Assembly: GCF_030812595.1 (NCBI RefSeq)
Contig: NZ_JAUSSZ010000006.1
Location: forward strand, 1-64,000
Reading direction: 5' to 3'
DNA: 64,000 nucleotides
From: Arthrobacter bambusae
GTDB taxonomy: Bacteria > Actinomycetota > Actinomycetes > Actinomycetales > Micrococcaceae
Shown: positions 42,309-51,129 of the stretch, in pieces
Layout: each line of letters starts with the position of its first letter
Numbering within the stretch: the first letter of the stretch is position 1
Translations under genes and position numbers: made by a program
Notes under the pieces: generated by a model
Told to the model about the DNA's origin: nothing
Database searches by the model: none
What the model saw: only the letters and a program-made list of their open reading frames with translations

Positions 42309-43343
42309 TCAGTGGCCGCTGACCTTGTTCGTGCTCTTGCGGGAATCTTCCTCGAGCCGGGCGTCCAGTTTGGATTTGCTGGCGGCCGGAGTCAGGAGGC
42401 TCGCGATCACCGCCACCACGATCGTGCCGATGATGACCGCCAGCGACACATAGGTCGGGATCTCCGGAGCCCATTCAACATGGTGGCCGCCGTTGATGAA
42501 GGGCAGTTCGTTCACGTGCATGGCGTGCAGTACCAATTTGACGCCGATGAACGCGAGGATGACCGACAACGCGTGCTTGAGGTAGACCAGCCGGGTCATG
42601 AGGCCGCCAAGCAGGAAGTACAGCTGGCGTAGGCCCATGAGGGCGAAGATGTTGGCTGTGAAGACGATGAAGGCGTTCTGCGTCAGTCCGAAGATGGCCG
42701 GAATGGAATCCACGGCGAACAAGAGGTCCGTCATGCCGATGGTCACGAAGACGATCAGCATGGGCGTGAACAGCTTCTTGCCGTCAACCGTGGTGCGCAA
42801 CTTCCCGCCGTCGAACTTCTCCGACATCGGGACGACTTTGCGGATGCGGCTAATGATCGGACTTTCGGCGGCATCCTCCTCGTCTTCGCCGTGGTCCGTG
42901 GCCTGCTTCCACGCGGTCCACAGCAGGAACGCGCCGAAGATATAGAAGACCCAACTGAACTGCTCGATCACCACCGCACCTAGGGCAATGAAGATACCCC
43001 GCAGGACCAGGGCAATGATGATGCCCACCATGAGCACTTCCTGCTGGTACTTACGGGGCACCGAGAACCGGGCCATGATGATGATGAAGACAAAGAGGTT
43101 GTCGATACTCAGGCTGTATTCGGTCACCCAGCCGGCAATGAACTGGCTGCCGTGCTCAGGGCCGGCAAAGAGGAACAGCGCGCCGGCGAACACCAAGGCG
43201 AGGCTGACGTAAAAGGCGACCCAGAGGCCCGCTTCCTTCATGGAGGGTTCGTGCGGACGCTTGAGCACCAAGAGGAGGTCGACGAGGAGGATGATTCCGA
43301 GAACGACGAAGGAGCCGATCTCAAACCAGGCGGGGAGTTGCAT
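42309..43343 (-). CDS. TerC-family membrane protein, probable Mn2+ exporter
   Basis: A 344-residue integral membrane protein with about nine TM helices. The conserved acidic sites of TerC/Alx proteins are present in SLSIDNLFVF and LFAVDSIPA. Family members of this type export manganese. The candidate yybP-ykoY riboswitch directly upstream supports manganese. AAAGG precedes the ATG at 43343. An acidic loop EDEEDAAES divides the two halves. Confidence 0.92.
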   Translation of the reverse strand: MQLPAWFEIGSFVVLGIILLVDLLLVLKRPHEPSMKEAGLWVAFYVSLALVFAGALFLFAGPEHGSQFIAGWVTEYSLSIDNLFVFIIIMARFSVPRKYQQEVLMVGIIIALVLRGIFIALGAVVIEQFSWVFYIFGAFLLWTAWKQATDHGEDEEDAAESPIISRIRKVVPMSEKFDGGKLRTTVDGKKLFTPMLIVFVTIGMTDLLFAVDSIPAIFGLTQNAFIVFTANIFALMGLRQLYFLLGGLMTRLVYLKHALSVILAFIGVKLVLHAMHVNELPFINGGHHVEWAPEIPTYVSLAVIIGTIVVAVIASLLTPAASKSKLDARLEEDSRKSTNKVSGH

Positions 43344-43362
43344 CTAAAATGCCTTTCGCAGG

Positions 43363-43379
43363 TACGCCAAAAAGGCGTA
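43363..43379 (-). promoter_or_regulatory. Hairpin at the 3' edge of the terC leader
   Basis: TACGCC and GGCGTA (six-bp arms) flank a T5 loop on the minus strand and overlap the last bases of the aptamer. It could compete with aptamer stem P1 and act as the switching element. Confidence 0.45.
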
Positions 43380-43511
43380 AGTCTCTCCGACCTGCCTGCG
43401 TCTCCATGCCTCAAGGCAATCGACGCTCAAACGGCGATCCGCTAGGCCCGGCGAGGCGTCTGTGCCTGGCGTGTTGACGGACTTAGCGCTTGGGATACTC
43501 CCCTACGTAGG
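43376..43511 (-). ncRNA. Candidate yybP-ykoY manganese riboswitch upstream of terC
   Basis: The 180-nt leader between uvrB and terC contains, on the minus strand, AGGGGAGTATCCCA (43504-43491), then GTCAACACG, and near the 3' end GGAGAGACTTACG (43388-43376). The GGGGAGTA start and GAGACTTA end are the conserved internal-loop sequences of the yybP-ykoY family, which binds Mn2+ and often precedes terC/alx genes. CGTA and TACG can close P1. A TAAAGT -10-like box at 43521-43516 just past the uvrB stop would start RNA at the aptamer. Judged by eye; no covariance model was run. Confidence 0.75.
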
Positions 43512-43523
43512 CCCAACTTTACC

Positions 43524-45611
43524 TTAGGCGTGGCCCGCGGACTGCATCTGGCGAAGTTCGCGCTTGAGCTCGCCCACCTCGTCACGGATCCTCGCAGCGA
43601 TCTCAAACTGCAGTTCGACGGCGGCCGCGTGCATCTGTTCGGTCAGCTGTTCGATGAGACCGACCAGGTCTTCCGCCGGCGCCGCGGCCAGGCCATCCTG
43701 CCGGACCTTCGAAGCGCCCTTGCCCTTGCCGGTCCGGCCGCCCTTTCCGGTTGCGGCCAGCAACTCGCGGGTGTCGGCGTCCTCGCGGGCAAGCTGATCG
43801 GTGATGTCTGCAATCTTCTTGCGCAACGGTTGCGGATCGACACCGTTCTCCGCGTTGAACTTGACCTGGATTTCCCGCCTTCGGTTGGTCTCCTCGATCG
43901 CGTGGGCCATGGAATCGGTAATCCGGTCGGCGTACATGTGGACCTGCCCGGAGACGTTGCGGGCCGCGCGCCCGATGGTCTGGATGAGGGAAGTGGCCGA
44001 GCGCAGGAAACCTTCCTTGTCGGCGTCGAGGATACTGACGAGTGACACTTCGGGCAGGTCGAGGCCCTCACGAAGCAAGTTGATGCCTACCAGGACGTCG
44101 AAGCTGCCCATGCGCAGTTCGCGGAGCAGTTCCACGCGCCGGAGGGTGTCGACGTCGGAGTGCAGGTATTGCACCTTGACCCCGTGGCCCAGGAGATAGT
44201 CTGTCAGGTCTTCGGCCATCCGCTTGGTCAACGTGGTCACCAGCACGCGTTCGTCGCGTTCCACCCGTGTCCGGATTTCGCCAAGGAGATCGTCGATCTG
44301 GCCCTTGGTCGGCTTCACGATGACTTCGGGATCGATCAGTCCGGTCGGACGGATGATCTGCTGGACGAATCCGTCGGCCTTCCCCAGCTCGTACTTCCCG
44401 GGGGTCGCCGAAAGATAGACGGTCTGGCCCACCCGCTCCAGGAATTCGTCCCATTTGAGCGGCCTGTTGTCCATGGCGGAGGGAAGCCGGAAGCCGTGGT
44501 CCACGAGGGTGCGCTTCCGCGACATATCACCCTCGTACATGGCTCCGATCTGCGGAACCGTGACGTGGGATTCGTCGATGACCAGCAGGAAATCGTCCGG
44601 GAAATAGTCCAGGAGGCAGTGCGGTGCTGTGCCGGAGCCGCGGCCATCGATGTGGCGTGAATAGTTCTCGATCCCGTTGCAGAAACCCATTTGCTGCATC
44701 ATCTCAAGGTCGTAGGTGGTGCGCATGCGCAGCCTCTGGGCCTCGACCAGCTTGTTCTGGCCTTCGAGGACCTTAAGCCGCTCCGCGAGCTCTTCTTCGA
44801 TGGCAGTGATGGCGCGGGACATACGCTCCGGCCCGGCAACATAATGCGAAGCCGGGAAGATGTACATCTCGGTTTCCTCGCGGATGACGTCGCCCGTGAC
44901 GGGATGGAGGGTGTAGATGTTTTCGATCTCGTCACCGAAGAACTCGATGCGCACGGCAAGTTCTTCGTACATGGGGATGATCTCCACGGTGTCTCCGCGG
45001 ACACGGAAGGTGCCGCGGTGGAAGTCCATGTCATTGCGGGTGTACTGCATCGAGACGAATCTGCGCAGGAGATCGTCCCGGTTCATTTCGGCGCCCTTGG
45101 TGAGCGTGACCATCCCGGCGATGTATTCCTCCGGAGTACCCAGGCCGTATATACAGGACACGGTGGCCACCACCACAACGTCGCGGCGGGTCAGCAACGC
45201 GTTCGTAGCGGAGTGCCGCAGCCGCTCGACTTCCTCATTCACGGAGGAGTCCTTTTCGATGAACGTATCCGTTTGGGGAACGTACGCTTCGGGCTGGTAG
45301 TAGTCGTAGTAGGAAACGAAGTACTCCACCGCATTGTTGGGCAGCAGTTCCCGGAATTCGTTGGCAAGCTGGGCCGCCAGGGTTTTGTTCTGGACCATCA
45401 CCAAGGTTGGCCTCTGCACCTGTTCGATCAGCCAAGCGGTGGTTGCACTCTTGCCCGTACCGGTGGCGCCGAGCAGCACGACGTCTTTTTCGCCGTTGTT
45501 GATGCGTTCGGTCAGCTCCGCGATAGCGGCCGGCTGGTCACCAGCCGGCTTGAACTCGCTGATGACCTCAAAAGGCGCGACGACACGGTTGATCTCCTGG
45601 GCAAGACTCAT
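43524..45611 (-). CDS. uvrB: Excinuclease ABC subunit UvrB
   Basis: A 695-residue damage-verification helicase of nucleotide excision repair. Walker A GATGTGKS, the beta-hairpin [12 protein letters not shown], and the helicase VIDESHVT and QTIGRAARN motifs are intact; a C-terminal UVR domain (about 640-680) binds UvrC. The ATG at 45611 gives [10 protein letters not shown] and normal length; the open frame extends upstream into antisense coaE and is rejected. A -10-like TACATT lies 6 nt before the ATG. Confidence 0.98.
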   Translation of the reverse strand: MSLAQEINRVVAPFEVISEFKPAGDQPAAIAELTERINNGEKDVVLLGATGTGKSATTAWLIEQVQRPTLVMVQNKTLAAQLANEFRELLPNNAVEYFVSYYDYYQPEAYVPQTDTFIEKDSSVNEEVERLRHSATNALLTRRDVVVVATVSCIYGLGTPEEYIAGMVTLTKGAEMNRDDLLRRFVSMQYTRNDMDFHRGTFRVRGDTVEIIPMYEELAVRIEFFGDEIENIYTLHPVTGDVIREETEMYIFPASHYVAGPERMSRAITAIEEELAERLKVLEGQNKLVEAQRLRMRTTYDLEMMQQMGFCNGIENYSRHIDGRGSGTAPHCLLDYFPDDFLLVIDESHVTVPQIGAMYEGDMSRKRTLVDHGFRLPSAMDNRPLKWDEFLERVGQTVYLSATPGKYELGKADGFVQQIIRPTGLIDPEVIVKPTKGQIDDLLGEIRTRVERDERVLVTTLTKRMAEDLTDYLLGHGVKVQYLHSDVDTLRRVELLRELRMGSFDVLVGINLLREGLDLPEVSLVSILDADKEGFLRSATSLIQTIGRAARNVSGQVHMYADRITDSMAHAIEETNRRREIQVKFNAENGVDPQPLRKKIADITDQLAREDADTRELLAATGKGGRTGKGKGASKVRQDGLAAAPAEDLVGLIEQLTEQMHAAAVELQFEIAARIRDEVGELKRELRQMQSAGHA

Positions 45612-45617
45612 GAATCC

Positions 45618-45623
45618 AATGTA
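45618..45623 (-). promoter_or_regulatory. -10 box of a leaderless uvrB transcript
   Basis: TACATT on the minus strand lies 6 nt before the uvrB ATG. A 17-nt palindrome at 45634-45650 covers the expected spacer/-35 zone. Confidence 0.5.
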
Positions 45624-45640
45624 CCCCCGCCCGCGGACAG

Positions 45641-46876
45641 CTACTGTCCGCTTTTCGAGCCTTGCGCCACAGAGTACGACGGCGGTTGCCACCCGCTGCT
45701 TCTGGCCCACGCATCCATGAGTGGCCACGCGACCTCGGTGAACCACGGCTCCTTGGCTTCGGCATACCCCAAAGTCCGGCCGTCGCCCGCGTGTTGCTCG
45801 GCAAGCTCCTGTTTGAGGGCCGCATACATTGCCCGCGCGTCGGCGTCGGCGCGGAGCCAATCCCGGAACAACAGTGCATAACGCCAGCCCGGACTCCCCA
45901 GTACCCGGACATGGACGTTGGCGGGCCGGCCGGGGTCTGCGTTGCAATGGAAGCGCTTTTGCCATGCCGACGGGTCAAGGTCCGGCGGCTTGGGAGTGTC
46001 GCGGACAGAGGCGTCCCGCAACGGGAAACCGGCCTCACCCAGGGCCCCTGCTATCCGGTCTGCGGCCTCCAGCGAGGACACGTTGACCTGCAAGTCGATG
46101 ATGTCCTTGGCCGGAAGGCCGGGTACCGAGGTCGAACCGATATGGTCGGCTCCCAATACCTCCGGAGATGCGCGACGAATCCGGGCAAGTAGCCGCCCGG
46201 CTCGGGCCGGCCAGTCGGGATTTGGCGGGCACAATACTGGGCCGCCGGATCTTCTTGCCGGGCGCCCCGCCGCGAGATTGCGGGCAAACGGCGCCAGGCG
46301 CTCTTCCCACAGGGTTTCCACGAACTGCGTAAGATCCTCAACGCTTCCGGAGTTCTCCAACACTATGTCGGCCGCAGCCAACCTTTCATCCCTGCCGGCC
46401 TGGGCAGCCATGCGGGACACGGCGTCCTCGACTGTCATCCCGCGGATCTCCGTCATGCGCCGGATCCGTTCTTCGTCCGGGGCATCCACCACCAGCACCA
46501 AGTGGAAATTGCTGCCCTGGCCGGTTTCCACGAGGAGCGGGATGTCCTGGACCACAATGTCGCCCGGTTTCGCGGTGGCGAGCATTGCGGCAGCCTTCTC
46601 CCTGACGCGCGGATGGATGATCGCGTTGAGCGCTTCCCGGCGATCCGGCTCGGCGAACACAATCGCGCCGAGGCGTGCCCGGTCGAGGCGCCCATCGGCG
46701 TCGACGATGTCTTCACCAAACTCGGCCATGACGCCCGCCAAACCCGGCGTGCCCGGCTCCACAACCTCACGGGCCAGCGCATCGGCGTCGATCAAGACAG
46801 CACCCAGCTCCCTCAGCCGGGCGGACACGAGTGATTTGCCGGAGGCGATCCCGCCGGTAAGTCCAATCTTCAGCAC
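45641..46876 (-). CDS. coaE: Dephospho-CoA kinase fused to a GrpB-like nucleotidyltransferase domain
   Basis: A 411-residue fusion. Residues 1 to about 200 are CoaE, the last step of coenzyme A synthesis, with P-loop [11 protein letters not shown] at 5-15 and [11 protein letters not shown]. Residues about 215-400 are a GrpB/UPF0157 domain with [18 protein letters not shown]. The same fusion is known in mycobacteria and other actinobacteria. GTG at 46876 is only 6 nt from a TAGTGT -10 box, so the mRNA may be leaderless. uvrB begins 29 nt after it. Confidence 0.95.
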   Translation of the reverse strand: MLKIGLTGGIASGKSLVSARLRELGAVLIDADALAREVVEPGTPGLAGVMAEFGEDIVDADGRLDRARLGAIVFAEPDRREALNAIIHPRVREKAAAMLATAKPGDIVVQDIPLLVETGQGSNFHLVLVVDAPDEERIRRMTEIRGMTVEDAVSRMAAQAGRDERLAAADIVLENSGSVEDLTQFVETLWEERLAPFARNLAAGRPARRSGGPVLCPPNPDWPARAGRLLARIRRASPEVLGADHIGSTSVPGLPAKDIIDLQVNVSSLEAADRIAGALGEAGFPLRDASVRDTPKPPDLDPSAWQKRFHCNADPGRPANVHVRVLGSPGWRYALLFRDWLRADADARAMYAALKQELAEQHAGDGRTLGYAEAKEPWFTEVAWPLMDAWARSSGWQPPSYSVAQGSKSGQ

Positions 46877-46882
46877 CCCTCC

Positions 46883-46892
46883 ACACTAGACT
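46883..46892. promoter_or_regulatory. Overlapping divergent -10 boxes of coaE and the YigZ-like gene
   Basis: On the minus strand TAGTGT (46888-46883) serves coaE; on the plus strand TAGACT (46887-46892) serves the YigZ-like gene. They share the TA inside one CTAG. Each lies 6 nt from its GTG start, so both mRNAs would be leaderless. Confidence 0.55.
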
Positions 46893-46898
46893 GGGTCG

Positions 46899-47588
46899 GT
46901 GGCAGAACAGGACGAAAGCCGGGCGACCGCGTACACAACGTTGGTGCTTGGAGACGATTTCCGCCACGAACTCGAGATCAAGCGCTCGCGCTTCATCACT
47001 GTGCTGCGCCGCGCCTCCGACGAGGATGCCGCCCGCGCCCTGGTTTCTGAACTCCGCAAGGAATTCCACGACGCCCGGCACCATTGCTCGGCATTCGTCC
47101 TCGGCCCGGACCGGAGCATCCAGCGATCCAACGACGACGGCGAGCCCTCCGGAACTGCAGGGACCCCCATGCTTGAGGCGCTCATCAGACGCGAGACACA
47201 GCCCGGGATGACCGACCTCAGCGACGTGAGTGCCGTCGTCGTGCGCTATTTCGGCGGGATCCTCCTCGGTGCCGGCGGACTGGTCCGTGCGTACTCCGAG
47301 TCAGTCTCGTCGGCGCTGGATGCCGCTCCCCTGGTTCAGCGGCGCCGCTTGCGGATTTGTGAGATCGCCGTGGCCCACCACACGGCCGGAAGGCTGGAAA
47401 ACGAGTTGCGCTCCGCAGGCTACGTGATGGGCGGGACAAGCTACGAACCCGCTGAAACCATCCTGCGCCTGGCCTTGTCCGATGACCCGGCAGCAATCGA
47501 CGACGCCGTCGAGCGCCTCGCGGCCATCACCGCCGGTGCCGCGGTACTCCAACTGCGGGGAACGGAGTGGGTGGACCTCCCGGACTGA
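46899..47588 (+). CDS. YigZ/IMPACT-family protein
   Basis: A 229-residue member of the YigZ/IMPACT (UPF0029) family. The N-terminal domain includes KRSRFI, and the core shows DDGEPSGTAGTPML and VVRYFGGILLGAGGLVRAY, all hallmarks. The yeast/mammalian relatives bind Gcn1; the bacterial role is unknown. GTG start at 46899. The last ten codons and downstream 30 nt have a diverged second copy at 48167-48225. Confidence 0.9.
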   Translation: MAEQDESRATAYTTLVLGDDFRHELEIKRSRFITVLRRASDEDAARALVSELRKEFHDARHHCSAFVLGPDRSIQRSNDDGEPSGTAGTPMLEALIRRETQPGMTDLSDVSAVVVRYFGGILLGAGGLVRAYSESVSSALDAAPLVQRRRLRICEIAVAHHTAGRLENELRSAGYVMGGTSYEPAETILRLALSDDPAAIDDAVERLAAITAGAAVLQLRGTEWVDLPD

Positions 47589-47592
47589 GCTT

Positions 47593-47683
47593 CCCACAGG
47601 GACATGCCCTCCCCTGACCCCGAGCAGTGGACATAGTGGGCATATGCCCGGTCCATGTTGCCGACGAGGGGCATGTCCGTGGG
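47593..47683. repeat. Palindromic intergenic repeat, copy 1
   Basis: About 90 nt with imperfect dyad symmetry: GGACATGCCC (47600-47609) opposes GGGCATGTCC (47669-47678), CCCAC opposes GTGGG outside, and the centre holds the perfect palindrome GGGCATATGCCC (47638-47649). It begins in the downstream flank of the YigZ-like gene. Confidence 0.8.
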
Positions 47684-47817
47684 TGAAAGTCGGATCGCGC
47701 CGTGCGGGGTGGAGAATCCATGCTTGGATTAGCCTTGGACCGGCAAACGGCCTATTTCCGATTGTGGTCATTCGGCGATGCAGTCATTCCGTCTGAGCCA
47801 GGCGGGAGCGGCCTGGA

Positions 47818-47940
47818 TCATGCCCTTCGGAACAGCTTGATGACGTAGACCGTGATGATGGCCAGGGCTGCCAGCAAGAGGAAAGCCAGCGGAGCAAAAG
47901 AAAGTACTGCCTCAGGAAAAGTAGGAACCAAGGGGTTCAT
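47818..47940 (-). CDS. Small single-pass membrane protein
   Basis: A 40-residue protein starting MNPLVPTFPE, with one hydrophobic helix at about residues 11-34 (AVLSFAPLAFLLLAALAIIT) and a basic end KLFRRA, so the C-terminus should face the cytosol. No family is recognised. AGG lies 5 nt before the ATG, and a promoter-like TTGGTA-16-TAGTCT is about 30 nt upstream. It is the only gene I can support in 47589-48512. Confidence 0.55.
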   Translation of the reverse strand: MNPLVPTFPEAVLSFAPLAFLLLAALAIITVYVIKLFRRA

Positions 47941-47965
47941 AAGCCTGATCACACCCATCCGCACG

Positions 47966-47993
47966 AGACTACTCCGGGGCCGTCGGTTACCAA
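47966..47993 (-). promoter_or_regulatory. Promoter of the 40-aa membrane protein
   Basis: TTGGTA (47993-47988) and TAGTCT (47971-47966) on the minus strand are 16 nt apart; the start codon is at 47940. Confidence 0.45.
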
Positions 47994-48077
47994 TCGGAGA
48001 TTAGCGGATCCTGAATAGCGGGTGGGACATATCCGATAGATCGTTATCAGTTATTTACCGCTAGCACGCTGGTAAAC

Positions 48078-48138
48078 AACGCGGGGTCACTTACGGCCCA
48101 TCCGAAGCACCGGAACGGGCCGTAAGTGACCCCGCGTT
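48078..48138. repeat. 22-bp perfect inverted repeat
   Basis: Arms at 48078-48099 and 48117-48138 are perfectly complementary over 22 nt, with a 17-nt loop. Each arm contains GGGGTCACTTACGGCCC or its complement. It is long enough to form a stable hairpin on either strand and shares TAAGTGACC with the repeat at 8590. Confidence 0.9.
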
Positions 48139-48200
48139 TGGACCGGGGACCTCGGAACCCCACTGGGGGGGAACGGAGTGGGTGGATCCCGGGCTGAGCT

Positions 48201-48290
48201 TCCAACAGGGACATGCCCTCCCCTGATCTCCAGCACTGGACATAGTGGGCATATGTCCAGTCGTCAAAGCGAACGAGGGGCATGTTCCCC
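48201..48290. repeat. Palindromic intergenic repeat, copy 2
   Basis: Same layout as copy 1, with GGGACATGCCC on the left, GGGGCATGTTCCCC on the right, and TGGACATAGTGGGCATATGTCCA in the centre (long string shortened in analysis only). It is preceded by a diverged copy of the YigZ-like 3' end from 48167. Confidence 0.8.
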
Positions 48291-48310
48291 GCTGACCCAC
48301 GCGAACGCCT

Positions 48311-48397
48311 AAGGCACATGCTCTCCTCTGACCACCACCGCTGGACATATGACTGCTATGTCCAGTCCTTGCTACGAATGAGGGGCATGTCCCGTGG
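48311..48397. repeat. Palindromic intergenic repeat, copy 3
   Basis: A more diverged third copy: GGCACATGCTCTCC on the left, AGGGGCATGTCCC on the right, and TGGACATATGAC/CTATGTCCA in the centre. It lies between copy 2 and the rpsA terminator. Confidence 0.75.
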
Positions 48398-48437
48398 AAA
48401 CAGGGCGGCAGGGCAGCCGGGAAACAGGTTAAGCAAA

Positions 48438-48479
48438 AAGCAGCCCCCGCGATTCGTGAATGAATCGCAGGGGCTGCTT
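48438..48479 (-). terminator. Rho-independent terminator of rpsA
   Basis: A 10-bp outer stem AAGCAGCCCC/GGGGCTGCTT plus a 7-bp inner stem GCGATTC/GAATCGC, one mismatch between them and a 6-nt loop. On the minus strand it is followed by TTTGC, extending a T run. It lies 34 nt after the rpsA stop. Confidence 0.88.
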
Positions 48480-48512
48480 CAATGAGGCCTGGGAAACCCG
48501 GGCCAGTGGCAA

Positions 48513-49988
48513 TTAGTTGCCGGTCAGCTTCTCGCGCAGAGCTGCGAGGGCCTCGTCGGATGCCAGGGTGCCCGCGTTGGACTCGGTGGCAGCCGGCTCG
48601 GAGGAGTAGCTGGTGGCACCGGAGTCGCTCTCGCCGGAAGCGGCAGCAGCGGCGTCGTCAGCAGCGTGCTGGGAAACCTGCTTCTTGTGAGCTTCCCAAC
48701 GTGCCTGGGCGTCAGCGTACTGCTGCTCCCAAGCGGCGCGCTGCGTCTCGTAGCCCTCGAGCCATTCGTTCGACTCGGGGTCGAAGCCCTCGGGGTACTT
48801 GTAGTTGCCCTCTTCGTCGTACTCAGCGGCCATGCCGTACAGAGCCGGGTCGAACTCGGTGCTGTCAGCGTCAACGCCCTCGTTAGCCTGCTTGAGGGAG
48901 AGGGAGATGCGGCGGCGCTCGAGGTCGATGTCGATGACCTTGACGAAGAGCTCGTCGCCAACGGAGACGACCTGCTCAGCAAGCTCAACGTGGCGGACAG
49001 CCAGCTCGGAGATGTGAACGAGGCCTTCGATGCCGTCTTCGACGCGAACGAACGCACCGAACGGAACCAGCTTGGTGACCTTACCCGGAACAACCTGGCC
49101 GAGGGCGTGGGTGCGGGCGAAGGTCTGCCACGGGTCTTCCTGCGTGGCCTTGAGGGACAGGGACACGCGCTCGCGGTCCAGATCCACTTCGAGAACCTCG
49201 ACGGTGACTTCCTGGCCAACCTCGACAACCTCGGACGGGTGGTCGATGTGCTTCCAGGACAGCTCGGAAACGTGAACCAGACCGTCTACGCCGCCCAGGT
49301 CCACGAATGCACCGAAGTTGACGATGGAGGAAACGACGCCGGGACGAACCTGGCCCTTTTCCAGCTTGTTGAGGAACGTGGAGCGAACCTCGGACTGGGT
49401 CTGCTCGAGCCATGCACGGCGGGAAAGAACAACGTTGTTGCGGTTCTTGTCCAGCTCGATGATCTTGGCTTCGATCTGCTGACCGATGTACGGAGCGAGG
49501 TCGCGGACGCGGCGCATCTCGACGAGGGATGCGGGCAGGAAGCCGCGCAGACCGATGTCGAGGATAAGGCCACCCTTGACAACCTCGATGACGGTACCGG
49601 TGACAACACCGTCTTCTTCCTTGACCTTTTCGATGTCGCCCCAGGCACGCTCGTACTGAGCACGCTTCTTGGACAGAATCAGTCGGCCTTCTTTGTCTTC
49701 CTTGGTGAGCACCAGGGCTTCGACCTGATCGCCAACGGAGACGACGTCCCCGGGGTCAACGTCGTGCTTGATGGAAAGCTCGCGGGAAGGGATGACACCT
49801 TCGGTCTTGTAACCGATGTCGAGCAGGACTTCGTCGCGGTCAACCTTGACGACGATACCTTCGACGAGGTCTCCGTCGTTGAAGTACTTGATGGTGGCGT
49901 CGACAGCTGCGAGGAAGTCCTCAGCGGTACCGATGTCGTTGATCGCGACTACGGGGGTACCGGGCTTCTCGGTGGAGGTGATGGTCAT
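48513..49988 (-). CDS. rpsA: 30S ribosomal protein S1
   Basis: A 491-residue S1 with four S1 RNA-binding domains at about residues 35-105, 122-190, 207-276 and 293-362; the third and fourth carry the conserved VSIVNFGAFVDLGGVDGLVHVSEL-type pattern in shortened form here. It recruits mRNA to the ribosome. The C-terminal 120 residues are acidic and Ala/Ser-rich. A GGAG lies 11 nt before the ATG. The 167-nt leader 49989-50155 has a TACAAT -10-like box near 50096. Confidence 0.97.
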   Translation of the reverse strand: MTITSTEKPGTPVVAINDIGTAEDFLAAVDATIKYFNDGDLVEGIVVKVDRDEVLLDIGYKTEGVIPSRELSIKHDVDPGDVVSVGDQVEALVLTKEDKEGRLILSKKRAQYERAWGDIEKVKEEDGVVTGTVIEVVKGGLILDIGLRGFLPASLVEMRRVRDLAPYIGQQIEAKIIELDKNRNNVVLSRRAWLEQTQSEVRSTFLNKLEKGQVRPGVVSSIVNFGAFVDLGGVDGLVHVSELSWKHIDHPSEVVEVGQEVTVEVLEVDLDRERVSLSLKATQEDPWQTFARTHALGQVVPGKVTKLVPFGAFVRVEDGIEGLVHISELAVRHVELAEQVVSVGDELFVKVIDIDLERRRISLSLKQANEGVDADSTEFDPALYGMAAEYDEEGNYKYPEGFDPESNEWLEGYETQRAAWEQQYADAQARWEAHKKQVSQHAADDAAAAASGESDSGATSYSSEPAATESNAGTLASDEALAALREKLTGN

Positions 49989-50155
49989 GTAGTAGGGGCT
50001 CCGTTGTGGATAGAGTATCGGTCAGGCAAACCGCCCGCTTTCCGTTGCCGGTCCGCAGGACACGGCAAAACGCCGGGTCATCCTGAATTGTGGATTGTAA
50101 ATTTGCGCGCACGTAGTATGCGCCCGTTCATTCTAGTCGCTCGCCTCAAGGAGGG

Positions 50156-51088
50156 TCAAAGCGGCAGCGTGTCACCGAGGCGCGCGAACGTCACTCCACG
50201 ATCCAGCAGGCCCGGGAGGGCGCGTGCGTATCCCTCCGCGGTGCCGCTGCCCGGCTGGTTGAAGTGCGAAATCACAATCTGCCCCGCACCCCGGCCGGCC
50301 GCGATTTTGCCGACTTCCCCCGCGACCGTCGGGGCCGGGAAGGTTGCTCCCCCGTCGCCATTCAGCGTGAAGCTCACCGGGACCAATCCGAGGGCATTGG
50401 TGATGGCCGCCGCGACGTCGTCGTAATAGGCGGTTCCGGCCCTGAAGAACCGCGGGGATTTGCCACAGAGCCGCTCCATGGCCTCCTGGTTGCGCATGAT
50501 CTCGTCATAGACCTCGCCCGCGTTGGCCGTGCCCGGGATGCCATACGCTGAACGCCCGTTGACGGAGAGCGGCTGGTGCTGGAAGCCGTGGTTTCCGAGT
50601 TCGAACAAAGGATCAGCCGCGAGATCGGCCGCCAGGCCGGGGTTGGCTTTGATCCAGCGGCCGTTGACGAACAACGTGGCGGGGACGTTGAGCTTGCGCA
50701 AGGTCTTGAGCAAGCGTTGATCGCAGTCCGAGCCGTGCGGGCCACCGCAGGCATCAAAGGTCAGGACGGCGTGCGGCGACGCCGTCTTCGAAACGACCCC
50801 AGTGACGTCAAGCCCCCATGAGACGGGCTTGCGAGCGGAGAATTCGGCCACAACCTGCGACTTCGACGGCGGCGCCGGCCGCGTTTCGGGTACGACCGGA
50901 AGCTGGCTGGCTGCCTCCATGACCGGCGTCGAACCCGGTGCGGGGCGAGCCGCGGGCGAGCTTGCCGGTTGTTCGGCGCATGCGGCCAAGCCGGCCACCG
51001 CGAACCCGGCGGCAATGGCCAGCAATGACCGCCGACCGGGCAGCCCTTTTTGGCCGGAGGAATGGCCCCCCGGCTGGAATTCCGTCAT
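50156..51088 (-). CDS. Polysaccharide deacetylase lipoprotein
   Basis: A 310-residue secreted lipoprotein: RR near residues 19-20, hydrophobic stretch, and lipobox L34-A-A-C37. The NodB-like catalytic domain has TFDACGGPHG (in place of classical TFDDG) and the zinc motif H-x3-H in LGNHGFQHQ. Family members remove acetyl groups from peptidoglycan or other glycans at the cell surface. The substrate here is unknown, and the TFDAC variant lacks the second Asp. Confidence 0.88.
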   Translation of the reverse strand: MTEFQPGGHSSGQKGLPGRRSLLAIAAGFAVAGLAACAEQPASSPAARPAPGSTPVMEAASQLPVVPETRPAPPSKSQVVAEFSARKPVSWGLDVTGVVSKTASPHAVLTFDACGGPHGSDCDQRLLKTLRKLNVPATLFVNGRWIKANPGLAADLAADPLFELGNHGFQHQPLSVNGRSAYGIPGTANAGEVYDEIMRNQEAMERLCGKSPRFFRAGTAYYDDVAAAITNALGLVPVSFTLNGDGGATFPAPTVAGEVGKIAAGRGAGQIVISHFNQPGSGTAEGYARALPGLLDRGVTFARLGDTLPL

Positions 51089-51129
51089 GGAATCCTTCTT
51101 CTGTTCGAGATCCTGCGTGTGGGTTTTGC

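Noticed and set aside
43524..45965. Longer UvrB frame beginning at 45965
   Set aside because: The extension lies antisense to coaE and is not UvrB-like; ATG at 45611 gives the standard N-terminus.
48047..48319. A 90-codon minus-strand ORF across copy 2 of the palindromic repeat
   Set aside because: Its sequence follows the repeat and the duplicated gene end; similar frames appear at copy 1, so it is a by-product of the repeat.
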